Source: Zantedeschia hybrid cultivar
Lineage: Eukaryota > Streptophyta > Magnoliopsida > Alismatales > Araceae
Direction: 5' to 3'
Length of the DNA: 64,000 bases
Assembly: GCA_030544215.1 (NCBI GenBank)
Contig: JARZZO010000011.1
Span: 52,201,587 to 52,265,586, forward strand
How positions within the stretch are numbered: the first letter of the stretch is position 1; each line of letters begins with the position of its first letter. Made by a program: the position numbers and the translations under genes. The notes under the pieces are model-generated. The model was not told the origin of the DNA. It ran no database searches and was given only the letters and a program-made list of their open reading frames with translations. This document shows positions 11,261 through 22,848 of this stretch, piece by piece.

Positions 11261-12582
11261 AGTCAACAACATACCTACTGAACAGAGTACCCAGCAAGTC
11301 TGTAGCCTCTACTCCATATGAGATATGGAAAGGCAAAAAACCAAAATTTAAACTTGTTAAAGTCTGGGATTGTCCTGCTCATGTAAAGAGGTATGATCTA
11401 GACAAGCTAGAGTCACGAACTGATAAATGTAGGTTTGTGGGATATCTAAAGGAAATCTTTGGATACTACTTTTACCATTCTGGTGAACAAAAGGTGTTTG
11501 TCGCTAGATAAGCTGCCTTCTTGGAAGAGGAATACCTTCTTCAGGAGGACAGTTGGAGTAAAATAGTACTAGAAGAGGTTCCAGATCCCCAAACAGCTGC
11601 ATTATCATTAGATGAGATATTAGTTCTTAAATCTGTTCAAGTACACACAGATGAGCCTCGTAGATCTGGTAGATTACCTAGACTACCCGAACGATATGTA
11701 GGACATATCGCTGAAGGTGAGTCTAAAGTAGAATATAATGAGGATGATGATCCTAAAACCTACTAGGAGGCCATAGAAGGCCCAGAAGCCGGGAAATGGC
11801 GAGAAGCCATGAACTCAGAAATCCAGTCCATGTACACCAACCAAGTTTGGAACTTGGAGGACTTGCCCGAGGGTATTTTACCTATCAGATGCAAGTGGAT
11901 CTTTGAGAGAAAGATCGGTGCTGATGGACGGATCGATACTTATAAAGCAAGGTTGGTAGTAAAGGGATATCGTCAAAGGCAAGGAATTGACTATGACGAG
12001 ACTTTCTTACCAGTTGCCATGATAAAGTCGATCAGAGTTCTACTCACCATAGCTACACACTACGATTACGAAATCTGGCAGATGGATGTGAAGACTACCT
12101 TCCTCAATGGTAACCTTGAGGAAGAGGTGTATATGATACAACCCGAAGGTTTCACATACAAAGAATCTCCAGATATAGTGTGCAAGCTTCAAAGATCTAT
12201 TTATGGACTGAAGCAAACTTCCCGGAGTTGGAACATAAGATTTGACGAGGCTGTCAAGTCTTATAACTTCATTAAGAATAAAGATGAACCTTGTGTGTAC
12301 AAAAACACTAGTGGGAGTACAGTCACTTTCCTAGTTCTTTACGGAGACGACATACTACTCATTGAGAATGATGTAGCTATGATGTCATCAGTAAAGATCT
12401 GGTTATCGAAAAACTTCTCCATAGAGGAATTGGGAGAAGCATCCTACGTATTGGGAATACGGATCTATAGAGATAGATCAAAGAGGATACTTGGAATGAC
12501 CCAATCCTTGTACATAGATATCATAGTCAAAAGGTTTGGCATGGAAAATTCTAAGAGATGTCTCATATCGATAAGACATTGA
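11261..12582 (+). pseudogene. copia integrase tail and reverse transcriptase, YVDD changed to YGDD
   Basis: After a frameshift the GKKP-type integrase tail is readable (STPYEIWKGKKPKF), then a linker with a stop at 11764, then the reverse transcriptase core (ARLVVKGYRQRQGIDYDETF, MDVKTTFLNGNLEEEVYM, SIYGLKQTSRSW). The catalytic loop reads LYGDDILL instead of the usual YVDD. Both Asp residues remain, but the Val-to-Gly change is unusual for the family. The frame ends in TGA at 12580. Confidence 0.8.
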
Positions 12583-13326
12583 ATTAATCTATCAAAAGAG
12601 CAGTCTCCTAAGGCTCATGATGAGAGGACATTCATAAATAGAGTATCCTATACCTCTGCCATAGGATCTATCATGTATGCCATGCTATGTACACAGCCTG
12701 ATGTTGGATATGCTCTAAGTGTTACGAACAGATTTCAGGCTGATCCAGGTGAAGAGCACTGAAAGGCAGTGAAATGTATCCTTAAGTACTTGACAAGAAT
12801 TAAGGATATGTTTCTTGTCTATGGAGGAGGTGACTTTAAACTTCTAGGCTCTATTGAATCGAGTTTCCAGTCAGATCCAGATGATAGTAAGTATACATCT
12901 GGATTTGTGTTTACTTTAAACGGAGGCGCAGTGTGCTAGAAGAGTTCCAAGCAAGCAACCACTACAGATTCGACGACAGAAGTTGAGTACATCGCTGCAG
13001 TTGAAGCCACCAAGGAAGTAGTGTGGTTGAAGAAATTTATTACCGACCTCGGCATAGTTCCCAGCATCTCTGAACTTGTTCCGCTGTTGTGCGACAACAA
13101 TGGAGCCATTGCGCAAGCGAAAGAGCCGCGGTCTCATCAAAAATCAAAGCATATTCTGAGGTGCTTTCATCTAATTAGAGAGATCATATCCAGAGGAGAT
13201 GTAGTGGTGGAAAGGGTTCCATCTGTCCGCAATGTAGCAGATACACTAACAAAGCCATTGGCTCAAATTGTGTTTGAGCATCACCTAGAGTCTACAGGCT
13301 TACTGTATAAAGGTGATTGGCTTTAG
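12583..13326 (+). pseudogene. copia RNase H
   Basis: The first half is interrupted by stops and frame changes. From 13021 an open frame gives the conserved end of copia RNase H (EVVWLKKFITDLG, LLCDNNGAIAQAKEP, SKHILRCFHLIREII, NVADTLTKPLAQ). The stop at 13324-13326 is followed at once by the polypurine tract and LTR, as in complete elements. Confidence 0.75.
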
Positions 13327-13329
13327 TCC

Positions 13330-13340
13330 AAGTGGGAGAT
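13330..13340 (+). other. copia polypurine tract
   Basis: AAGTGGGAGAT lies directly before the TGTTAG start of the 3' LTR, the position and composition of the plus-strand primer of copia elements. Confidence 0.7.
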
Positions 13341-14190
13341 TGTTAGTTTTAGGTGGCCTACAAGCCAATATGACTTTGTAATCTCGTTCATTTTATTAAT
13401 ATAAATGGCAATATTTCATTGTGTAAATTCGTATTATCGTCTCATAATGAAGTCCATGAATTTGTGCGATAGTGATCAGATTATGATGAGATCATAGTAG
13501 TGAGACTGATCACTTAAACACACATATTCTTAATAGTTCCTAGTTGGAGGATATCCGAGAAGGACATCGGATATCCGGTTAGACTAGTACAGATTACTCC
13601 TACTGATAAGATAAGGGTGACTGATCTCATAGTCACTTGTGTGGAGACACTAAGCGAATCTGTAGGTGCTCATTAGAGAATGAGTTCACTGAATTGATCC
13701 ATCTTAATCGCTGGATGGTACTGTACCTCGCTATCAACCAGCTTGATTCTATTATCGCAGTTGTGTGGATGGTCTTCGGACCTGAGACACCAAAGACACC
13801 TTGTCGGCGGACTTCTGTGCTTTGACTTTGGTTTGTAAATCTCTAAGCACGGGATTCTAAACGGCCAAGGATCGGGTACAACGGAATATCGTCGAAGAGA
13901 ATTAAGTGTCAATAAGGAATCATTCGCTCTCGGTATGATGAGAAAGAATGCTCTAGGAAGGATGCGCGAAAGTCCCTGGCCAGGGTGGATGATAATATCT
14001 GGAAAGGAGTTTTCTGATATTCATCAGTGGCATCCGATCCAAATGAGTCAACCGGTTAGGGTTTGACAGTACACTATATCCTAAGTTGACTCGAGAGCAT
14101 TGTACAAATGAAGGACTATATCCACGCAGTAACGATCGGCGGAAAGGTTCCAAGAGTGGGTTACTTAACCCTGTCGTACATTTTTTTAGG
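13341..14190 (+). repeat. copia 3' LTR, right edge uncertain
   Basis: The LTR starts TGTTAGTTTTAGGTGGCC right after the polypurine tract. No partner LTR is in the window, so its end cannot be fixed by alignment. Sequence character changes from mixed to T-rich near 14190. It contains no A or B palindromes. Confidence 0.5.
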
Positions 14191-16570
14191 AAAATGCACT
14201 TGATCTTGATTTTTTTATTTAGATTTAAATTTGTGTTTATGTGCTTTACCTGACTCAGTCAGATGATTGCGTAGTTCTTCAACCCGATCCCGCTACCCAT
14301 AAATGGAATAGCGTTAACTACATCCTCCTAAGAGGAAAACCCTTGATTAATCATCGGAAGATTAGAATAACACCCTTTAAATTGATATAAATAAGATATG
14401 CAAGATTGTATTCGAAAAATGAATGAATTTCAGCTTTTATGTGAGAAGAAAACTCATTTTTTAATTTTAGAGTTGAGTCTACGTAAAAGTGCGCAGACTC
14501 ATTTATTATCAATGAGAATGCTTGAATTGGTTGATTTGAATTTTGATTTTCAAGATGAGAGAAACTCATTTTTTTATGGTATTTTTTATTGAGATAAATG
14601 ATATCTTTTGTCGGGATTATGATTTAGAATTTGAACATCAATTTTGGTTGTGTTTTATTGACAAGAAAGTATAATAAACATTTCTTATTGTGTGTTTTCA
14701 GATTTGGAGTAAATAGATTTTAGATTTGATTTGCAAGGTATGGAAAAATATTTTTTATGTTTTCTTATTTGATTTGAGTGAAAAATGCTTCAAAGACTTC
14801 TGCTTTTTATGTTTTGAATTTGTAACTTTTGAAGGAATGAGCAAGGTTACAAAAGTTAATTGAAGTGAGGCTTCTTTTAGGTATTTTTTAGATTTTGCAA
14901 AAGGACAAATTTGAGTTTTATTTGGTTTTTTTATTTACAGGAAGTGTATAGTTTTATCTTGGAATTTTTTATTTAATTTGATGATAATTAGGATTGAAAA
15001 ATTTAGATTTCTAACAATTGGGGTTGAGTCAGTGCAGGGGAGCGTAGACTCATTTGTCACAAGCCTGTTTTTTACATTTTTTAGGTAATTTCAAGGAAAG
15101 ACTTGGTATTTGTTTGTTTTTTTTTTATAGGAAATATTGGATTTATCCTTGAGATTTTATCTTGATTTGAGGGAGAATTTATGGCTAAACTACCAAATTT
15201 TAAGAATTTAAGGTTGAGTTTGCGCTATAGGGCGCAGACTCATTTGTTATCAAAGTGTTTAGGTACTTTTTATATTTTTTGCAAAGGGAGTTTTGAGCTT
15301 TTATTTAGGTTTTTTGACTTACATAAAGTATAAAGTTTTTATGTGAATTTTTGGATTTAATTTGGAGAGAAATTAAGGTCAAAAAGACCAATTTTGAGAA
15401 TTCAGGGTTGAGTCTGCGCAGGGTAGCGCAGACTCATTTGTCACCAATTTGTTTTAAGGGTTTTTCGCATTTTTTAAAGAACAACTTGATGTTTTTATTT
15501 GATTTCCTGATAGATAAGAATAAATCTAATTTTTTTAGAGTTTTAGATCATCTTGAAGTGAACGGGAAGTTGATTTTTTATTTTTTGTGAATTTCAGGGA
15601 TGAGTCTGCGCAATATTGCGCATACTCAAGTCTGAACTGTATATTTCTTGTTTGTGAGTTGTTTTATTGGATTTTAGATGGGATAACTTGATTTTATGTT
15701 TTGTTTTGTGATGATTTACAGATTTGGAGTTGCGGTCATGATTTAGGGGCCAAGAGATGAGATTTTGGCCTTGAGATTGATACGCAGATTCAAGTTTAAA
15801 GATGATTTTGAGCAAGATTCTTAAAAAGATGGAATCTCCTACGGTTAAGGGGAATTCCAAGGCTTTCAAAGTGCTGGGGAGCTTCAAAGATCAAGGAGAC
15901 AAGGAAATGGGTTTTAGTATGCGCAGGGGGTGCGCAGACTCAACTGAACTTGTAATTTTTTATTTATTTTGAAAGGATTTGGATCCTTTTTGTAAATGGG
16001 TGTTTATTTTAAATGAAATGGAGTGTTTGAGATATGATTGCAAGTGATTTGTGCAATTTGATTTACTGTTTATTTGATTTTTTTCACTTGAAATGAGGTT
16101 ATGAAAGTGTGCAGACTCAAAAGTCAATTTTGAAAGAAGTTTGCTAATCTTGATTTGTGTGCCATGGAATAGCATTTTAATGGTGTTTGGCTTGGATGCT
16201 TGAGTTATTAAACAACTTTTTTATCTTTTTGAGCCTAGGGAAGGTGCGCAGACTCAAGTTAGTTTTGAAGATTTTATATTTATTTGAAAGAGAAAATTTG
16301 TCTAGAAATCCCTTTTGAGTAGTTTACGAATGAACTTTAATTATCTGAGTTACTTAAGTTATGAGTGGAGTCAATAGTCCATGGAAGACATCTTTTGACA
16401 GTTTTGAGTTGAGTCTGCGCAAGGGTGCGCAGACTCAGAACAGTGGCGCAGACTCAAGTCTAAAAAATATTTTTTGAGCTTCCTGCACAGTTCAAGCTGC
16501 ATTTAAATAGTCCAAGGGGTTAGTTTCAACCAGCAAAGTTAGAATATGAAATCCAGAGTCGAGGAAAACC
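14190..16570. other. AT-rich repeat carrying B palindromes, left half
   Basis: About 2.4 kb of T-rich sequence without a credible gene. Its distinguishing content is the B palindrome series at 14474-16456. It was once continuous with 26012 onward, since the Tekay element sits between AATTG duplications. Loosely repeated phrases (TTATTTACAGG, TTTTGATTTGAG) between palindromes suggest roughly 190-bp tandem units. It may be the LTR or internal region of an unrecognised non-autonomous retroelement. Confidence 0.6.
14474..16456. repeat. B palindrome series (28 bp, 6-bp spacer)
   Basis: Sites lie at 14474-14501, 15025-15052, 15215-15242, 15409-15436, 15601-15628 and 16410-16437, plus a 7-bp-spacer variant at 15914-15942. 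Half-sites occur near 16096, 16241 and 16446. Arms are TGAGTCTGCGC and GCGCAGACTCA with small changes. The spacer is variable (AGGGTA, AAGGGT, TATAGG, AATATT). Start spacing in the central run is 190, 194 and 192 bp. Confidence 0.85.
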
Positions 16571-16575
16571 AATTG
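16571..16575. repeat. Target site duplication AATTG, left
   Basis: AATTG immediately precedes the Tekay LTR edge and is repeated at 26007-26011. Confidence 0.95.
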
Positions 16576-17614
16576 TGTAACGACCCGCCACCCTATAATC
16601 GGGGATCCGATTACTAAATGGGTACCGAATCATTAACTTGGAACCAAACCAGGATCTAAGTAAGTCTGGGAAATAAATAATAAACTAAGCTAAACATTCA
16701 CATCGCATTGAATGAAGTAAAAGTGCAGGAATTAAAATTATTACAATGCGACTCAATACAGCAAATAATTACATACTCCAACTGAAAAGAAATAATTAAA
16801 CGTACAGGTCAGAAATAAATAACAACTACATCGGGGCATACCCCGGAACAACCGCTGAAGGCGCTCAACACACGGCCGCACACGCCGCTCTAGGTCTGCT
16901 GGGAGTCCTCACCTGAAAACCGTAGGGGTGAGTCTCAAGACAAGACTCAGTAGGGATCCTTCGATCCCCACTGCCCACGCACACACCCACAAGTGCAAAG
17001 TACAGCTAACGGTAAAGTAATAAGCACAGTGGTAGGTACAATTCCTAATTCTCAACGTGAAATCACATGCAGTCGAAATATAATAAACATGCATATTTTA
17101 ATCCAGCCGACTAGGGAAACCACAACTGCCGTCTCGATAGAACTCGCCAACCACACAATACGGTGGGAAAACCTCGACCCGCTGAGACCAAGCAGTAACC
17201 CCTCGGATAGCACACTAGCTACTCCGGCCCAACTGGCTCAGGTGGTTACTCCTTCCCTCAGCATGAGTGACTCTCCGAATGTACCACTCCGACACCGGTA
17301 CTAGCTGACCCCGGGGTTCACCAGGTGACCCTCTCTCACTAGGCGTCACCCCGCCCACGCCCCCACCGGCGCTGTGCTCACGCCCCCACCAGCACAGGGT
17401 GATAAAGCGCTACAATGTCACTCCAGGTCCACAGTAACACAAAACCCAGCACAGTACGATCCGGTCACGTGAAAAGTCCGCGATCGCATAACACACATGT
17501 AGCATCGTCCAGTCATGTAGAATCTATCTCTACCGGGTACACTAAAACATGCACTAACCATCCGTCTAACAGTATGAACACATTTTACTGGCATGAATTA
17601 GTGAGGTTCTGTCT

Positions 17615-17977
17615 TGAATCGCGTCGCCCAAGGCCGATGCCATTCAAGCTCCATGTACAGGTTCAAGTAAAACAGTCTTCAGAATCAGGCCCTAAAAGGC
17701 GTCGACACCAGTGGTCGCCTTTTTAAAAGGCGTCGACATCCTCAAACGCCATTTAGCACAGAAGTCCAGAAATTCCAAAGAAATTACCCAGGCGATTTCT
17801 GCTTTAAAAGGCGTCATGGCTGCCCGACGCTATTCAAAACGCGTCGCCCACCCATGACGTCTTTTAGTTCCAGAATCCCGAACTGGCAGACTCTCAGTCA
17901 GGCAATTCCTGTCTAAAAGGCGTCGTGATTGACCGACGCCCTTCAAGAAAGGCGTCGTCCATGCACGACGTCTTTTA
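17615..17977 (-). promoter_or_regulatory. A palindromes as doublets in Tekay LTR
   Basis: Sites begin at 17615, 17693, 17724, 17805, 17835, 17914 and 17946. After the first, they form three doublets whose members start 30-32 bp apart, so the right arm of one touches or overlaps the left arm of the next. Doublets recur about every 110 bp. All keep the 11+10+11 layout. Confidence 0.85.
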
Positions 17978-18539
17978 ACCCCAGGAACCAGAGTTGCCAT
18001 CAGCCCGAGGGCTCCCTTTTTAACCCAAACAACCCCAAAATCACCCAAAAACGGAGGAGAAAGAGGGGCAATCCAATCCATAGGAAATCACATTCACAGT
18101 AAATCCCCCATATCATCAAAAGAACACCTAAATATGCTCATTCTACCCCAAAACCATCGATCCATAACATGCTTCAAACGGAGAAAAACATGGTTTAAAA
18201 CACAACACTGTGGGAACCGTCACCCTACCGGATACTTGGACGCCTCCGAGCTTCAAGCCGTCCACCTGTCTCGCCCCACGCCACCGCCGGTACCGCCGTG
18301 GTCGTCCTTGCTCCACCGTGACGTCGGCCGCCGTCCGGAGAGTAGAACGCCGTAGTGGAGGTGGAGGTGGTAGTGGTAGGAGCTAGGTAGAGGATGGAGT
18401 GGAGGGAGAGGTGAAATGGTGGGAGGAAAAGAGGGAGGAGGAGGAATCGCCGCCGAGATCGTCGGAGGGGAAAGAGAGAAAGAGAGAAGGAGAAAATGAG
18501 GGAAAGAAGGAGGGCTCGCGGGGTTAACCAGAGACTGGC

Positions 18540-18840
18540 TAAAACGCGTCGACATCCACGGACGTCTATCAGGTGATGTGACGGCCGTTCTGACAAGTTT
18601 CTGAAACGCGTCGATCGAGGCAGACGTCGTTCAGCTGACATGTCAGGGCCGTACTCTGACACACCCAGAGTCGCAGTCTGAAAGGCGTCGTCCTACGTGG
18701 ACGCCGTTCAGACGACACGACAGGGCCGAACACTTCGCGGCCCAAAGCCAGCCCACATGGCACCCACGTGGCAGAATCTAAAACGCGTCTGCCACGGTGG
18801 ACGCCGTTTAAACCACGTCGAGCGGGCTCGACGCGAAACA
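18540..18840 (-). promoter_or_regulatory. Second A-palindrome group in Tekay LTR
   Basis: Sites lie at 18540-18571, 18602-18633, 18679-18710, 18779-18810 and a degenerate 18809-18840. On the element's own strand this group is in U3, before the GA/CT-rich leader, so it is upstream of the likely transcription start. Confidence 0.8.
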
Positions 18841-18921
18841 TCACAGAGCCCTAGACCCTACTAGGGCCAGAACTACAGGGCCCGACCCCGAAAACCGAAT
18901 CCGAAAGCCTCAGTCCTTACA

Positions 18922-18933
18922 TTCTCCCCCCCT
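18922..18933 (-). other. Tekay polypurine tract
   Basis: On the minus strand the bases before the LTR read GGGGGGGGAGAA, a standard gypsy plus-strand primer. Confidence 0.9.
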
Positions 18934-19008
18934 TAAAAGAATTTCGTCCTCGAAATTGACTGCCAGAATTAACAAAGTCAAAACAGGGATACAAGCTCAC
19001 AAAGAGAC

Positions 19009-19290
19009 TTACGTAAAGAGGTAGGGGAACTGCTCCCGCATCTCGTCCTCTCGCTCCCTGGTTGCCTCACCTCCGGAGCGGTACTGCCAGATCACTTTGA
19101 CCAACGGTACAATCTTGTTCCGCAGGACCTGTTCTCTGCGATCCTCAATACGAACAGGATACTCTGGAAAGGACAGGTCCTCAGCGACCTCCAACTCAGA
19201 AAAATCCAAAACATGGGACGAATCCTGAACATACTTCCTCAGCAAGGAAACATGGAACACATCGTGCACCCCTGCAAGACTGGGTGGCAA
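19009..19290 (-). pseudogene. Tekay integrase tail with chromodomain-like region
   Basis: The frame reads LPPSLAGVHDVFHVSLLRKY, the conserved block after the integrase GPY motif, then PVRIEDRREQVLRNKIVPLV and a WQYRSGGEATRERED segment. This is the type II chromodomain-like tail found in Tekay/Del elements, thought to guide integration to heterochromatin. A frameshift between 19290 and 19318 separates it from the pol frame. Confidence 0.8.
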
Positions 19291-19317
19291 GGCCAGCTGA
19301 TACGCTGTTTCCCCAAT

Positions 19318-21411
19318 TCAGGCAAGAATGGGAAAAGGCCCAATATATCGCGGACTCAGCTTGCCTCGCTTCCCGAATCTCATCACATCCTTGGAGGATG
19401 AGATTCGGAGGAACACGTGGTCCCCAACTTCAAACTCAAGTGGTCTCCGTCGGACATCAGCATAACTTTTCTGCCTACACTGAGCTGCGGTCAACCTCTG
19501 CCGAACTGTCCTGGCAATCTCAGCACACTGCTGCACTAACTCTGGTCCTGCTAACTGCCTCTCACCGATCTCGGACCAACACACCGGGGATCGACACGGT
19601 CGCCCATACAAGGCCTCATAAGGCGCCATTCCGATACTGGAATGGTAACTGTTGTTGTAGGCAAATTCTACTGTGGACAAATGCTGCTCCCAAGAACCTC
19701 CCCAGTCTAGGCAACATGCCCTGAGCCTATCCTCCAAGGTCTGAATGGTTCTCTCTGACTGCCCGTCTGTCTCGGGATCGTAGGCCGAGCTGAAAGCCAA
19801 CTGAGTGCCCAATGCCTGCTGAAAGCTCTTCCAGAACCTGGAAGTAAACCTCGGATCTCGATCCGAAACAATGGACAAGGGTACCCCGTGCAGAGAGATG
19901 ATCCGGTCAACAAACAACTTTGCCAGCTTGCCGACTGACCAGTCCTTCCTAATAGCTAGGAAGTGTGCCGACTTGGTCAGCCGATCAACGATGACCCAGA
20001 TGGCGTCTCTCCTGCTAGGGGATGCAGGCAATCCCATCACAAAGTCCATCGTCACGTGCTCCCATTTCCACTCTGGAATCGGCAAGGGCTGCAGCAACCC
20101 TCCAGGTCTCTGATGCTCGGCTTTAACCTGCTGACAAGTCATACATCTAGCCACATATTCAGCCACATCTTTCTTCATACCGGGCCACCAGAAGTGCCCC
20201 CTCAAACAATGATACATCTTCGTCGTCCCTGGATGCACTGCATATCTCGAACGGTGCGCCTCATCAAGAACACATCTGCGCACGTCCTCCTCAGTCCGGA
20301 CGTAAAGTCTGCCTCTGAACCTGACAGTGCCGTCATCCCATAATTCCACCTCTGCCCTCTGGAGAATCTGTGGTAACTCAGCATCTGCCCTCTGAGCCTC
20401 AATCACAGCATGATACACAGCTGGTCTCACAGTCAAGCTGACCAATACGGCTCTGTCCTCCTCACGTGGAACTCTAAAAGAAGATTCCACAACCTGCTCG
20501 AACAATTTCCATTCTCGAATCATAATGTGTGACATGACCGTCTTCCGACTCAAGGTGTCTGCCACCACATTTGCCTTGCCCGGATGATAAGAAAGGTCAA
20601 AGTCATAATCCTTGATAAACTCCATCCACCTCCGCTGCCTCAGATTCAGGTCTTTCTGAGTGAACACATATTTCAAGCTCTTGTGATCGGTGAAAACCTG
20701 AAATTTCTCTCCATATAAGTAATGCCTCCAGATCTTGAGTGCAAACACCACTGCTGCAAGTTCCAAATCATGAGTAGGATAGTTCTCTTCATGACTCTTC
20801 AGCTGCCGAGAAGCATAAGCAACTACCCTGCCATGCTGCATAAGGACTGCGCCTAGACCTCGACGGGACGCATCCAAGTAAACCACAAATCCACTTGACC
20901 CAGATGGAAGCATCAGCACTGGGGCTAACGTGAGGTGAGTTTTTAGCTCAATAAAACTCTGCTCACATTCCTCGGTCCACACAAAACGAACTCCCTTTCG
21001 AGTCAATCTCGACAAGGGGGCTGCTATCGAAGAAAACCCCTGAACAAACCGCCTGTAATAACCGGCAAGCCCCAGAAAGCTCCTGATCTCAGTCACTGAA
21101 GTCGGCCTGCTCCAATCCATTACCGCCTCGATCTTGGCTGGATCCACAGCGATACCTTCGCCAGAAATAACATGCCCAAGGAAGTGCACCTCGTCTAGCC
21201 AAAATTCACACTTGCTGAACTTGGCGTAAAGTTGGTGCTCTCTCAGGACCTGCAACACTGCCCGAAGATGGGCGGCGTGCTCTTCCTCAGAAGAAGAATA
21301 GATCAGAATATCATCAACAAATACAACCACAAACTGGTCCAGGTAGGGCCTGAAGACTCGGTTCATCAGATCCATAAAGGCCGCCGGAGCATTGGTCAAG
21401 CCGAAGGGCAT
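19318..21411 (-). pseudogene. Tekay pol: RT palm, RNase H, integrase
   Basis: The 697-codon frame begins within reverse transcriptase at MPFGLTNAPAAF, with FVDDIL at 21310-21321. RNase H (YLDASRRGLGAVL, TDHKSLKYVFTQKDLN, NVVADTLSRK) follows. The integrase zinc finger (HPGTTKMYHCLRGHFWWPGM ... CMTCQQ) and core are complete, with Asp (TMDFVMGLP), Asp (VSDRDPRFTS) and Glu (GQSERTIQTLE). It is separated from the upstream frame by a frameshift at a run of eight T (minus strand) near 21412, a likely slippage site. Confidence 0.9.
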
Positions 21412-22774
21412 AAAAAAAACTCATAATGCCCATACCGAGTCCTGAAAGCCCTCTTGCTAACATCAACATCCCGAATCCTCATCTGATAATATCCAGATCT
21501 CAGGTCGATCTTGGAAAACACCCTCGCAGACTGCAGCTGATCCATCAAATCATCGATCCTAAGAAGTGGATACTTATTCTTTATTGTCACCTGGTTCAGC
21601 TGCCTATAATCGATGCACAGTCTCAAATAACCATCTTTCTTCCTGACAAACAGAACTGGAGCACCCCAAGGAGATGTACTGGGACGAATAAAACCCTTAT
21701 CCAGCAACTCCTGCAACTGCACTTTCAACTCAGCGAGTTCGGCTGGCGCCATCCGATACGGGGCCTTAGACAAGGGCGCCGTATCTGGTGCAAGCTCGAT
21801 GGTAAACTCGACCTCTCGCTGAGGAGGAAGGCCAGGCAGCTCCTCAGGAAACACATCTACGAAATCACATACCACGGGCACCTCCCAGGGACTGGGACTA
21901 GCACGGACATCAGAAACAACAACAGAGGCAAGGAAAGCCTCACAGCCACCAGCAAGCAACCTCCGTGCCTTAAAGGCAGAAATGAGAATGCCTCGAGAAG
22001 AAAGCCTAATACCTTGGAAGAAGAAGGTCGGGATGTCCGGAATAGAGAAGCGCACCCTCTTCCTGTGGCAGTCCACCTCAGCATAAAAGGCTTCCAACCA
22101 ATCCATGCCCAGGATGATATCAAAGTCACGAATAGCAAGTACAATCAACTGGGCAGGTAGCACATGACCCTCAATGGTCAAGGGAACATGCCTCAAACAA
22201 TTATAAGATATCATGAAGTCTCCAGAAGGAACCTCCACCATCAAACCATCAGCTAACTCATCAACGGGTGAAGAAAGAATATCTAGGAACTGCTCGGAAA
22301 TGAAAGAATGCGAAGCACCCGAATCGATCAACACATGCGCAGAGTTCCCAAGGACAGAAAGTGTACCTTCCACCAAGTTGGACGCGCGAGCCTCCCTCCT
22401 GGTGATAGCTAGAACTCTCCCCTGGGTCCTCGGCTTCTTCTGATCACCATAGCCCTGCCCCTGACCTTGCCCCTGCGGGCACTGTCTCGCCAGATGGCCC
22501 TGCTGGCCACAAGTGAAACACCTCCTGGGAAGAGTGGGACACTGAGTCCCGCCATGGGCACCACAACAGTGCTGGCAGACTGCTGGAAGCCTCTGAGCTG
22601 GCTCCTGCGGTGCACTGGACACTGACTGACTCTGCTGACCCTGCCTGGGCCTGTTGCTGCCGCTGCTACCACTACTGCTGCCACCACCTCGGAAGAATCT
22701 CCTGAATCGGGAGCCGAGTGACGACGATCCCTATCCGACCGAAGGAGCCGGTGCCGCTGCCTTACCCCTGCCAC
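21396..22774 (-). pseudogene. Tekay gag end, protease and RT fingers
   Basis: The minus-strand frame carries a zinc knuckle CFTCGQQGHLARQC (about 22479-22520), protease LIDSGASHSFIS with the catalytic Asp codon at 22323-22325, a flap-like DIILGMDWLEAF, then reverse transcriptase fingers (YRMAPAELAELKVQLQELLD, DLRSGYYQMRIRD). The upstream part (22774-22409) lies in another frame, so at least one more frameshift is present in the gag hinge. Confidence 0.85.
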
Positions 22775-22848
22775 GCACTGGCCCCTGAGCAGTCTGTCCT
22801 CTCTCCCGGGCCGACTGGACCTGCTGAGCCTCTACTGCTGCTGCACAT

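Larger units (their letters stand above)
9835..14190 (+). mobile_element. Ty1/copia retrotransposon, decayed, no 5' LTR found
   Basis: Domain order is gag, protease, integrase, reverse transcriptase, RNase H, which is copia order. A purine-rich AAGTGGGAGAT precedes a 3' LTR starting TGTTAG at 13341. Upstream of gag I see neither an LTR nor a tRNA-Met primer site, so the 5' end was lost, with the edge placed near 9835 beside PMD exon sequence. The right edge is uncertain and set where the LTR-like text gives way to AT-rich repeat. Confidence 0.8.
16576..18921 (-). repeat. Tekay 3' LTR (2346 bp)
   Basis: On the minus strand it starts TGTAAGGACTGAGGC and ends GGTGGCGGGTCGTTACA. It holds twelve A palindromes in two groups (17615-17977 and 18540-18840). 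A GA-rich transcribed leader lies between them, and the TACTGAG ... ACTCACCCC motif usual in Del/Tekay LTRs lies near 16925-16955. The long reading frames across it are translations of palindromes and purine tracts. Confidence 0.95.

Noticed and set aside
17693..17977. Palindromes as miRNA or hammerhead-type ribozyme precursors
   Set aside because: Stems of 11 bp are too short for plant miRNA precursors, and the conserved hammerhead core (CTGANGA ... GAAA) was not found next to them.
18225..18844. Reading frames of 91-145 codons in the Tekay LTR (also 25310-25929 and 58067-58476)
   Set aside because: They translate palindrome arms and GA/CT tracts (RLPRSTRF, SLSLFPLRRSRRR). They exist in all LTR copies only because the DNA is copied, and they overlap in several frames.
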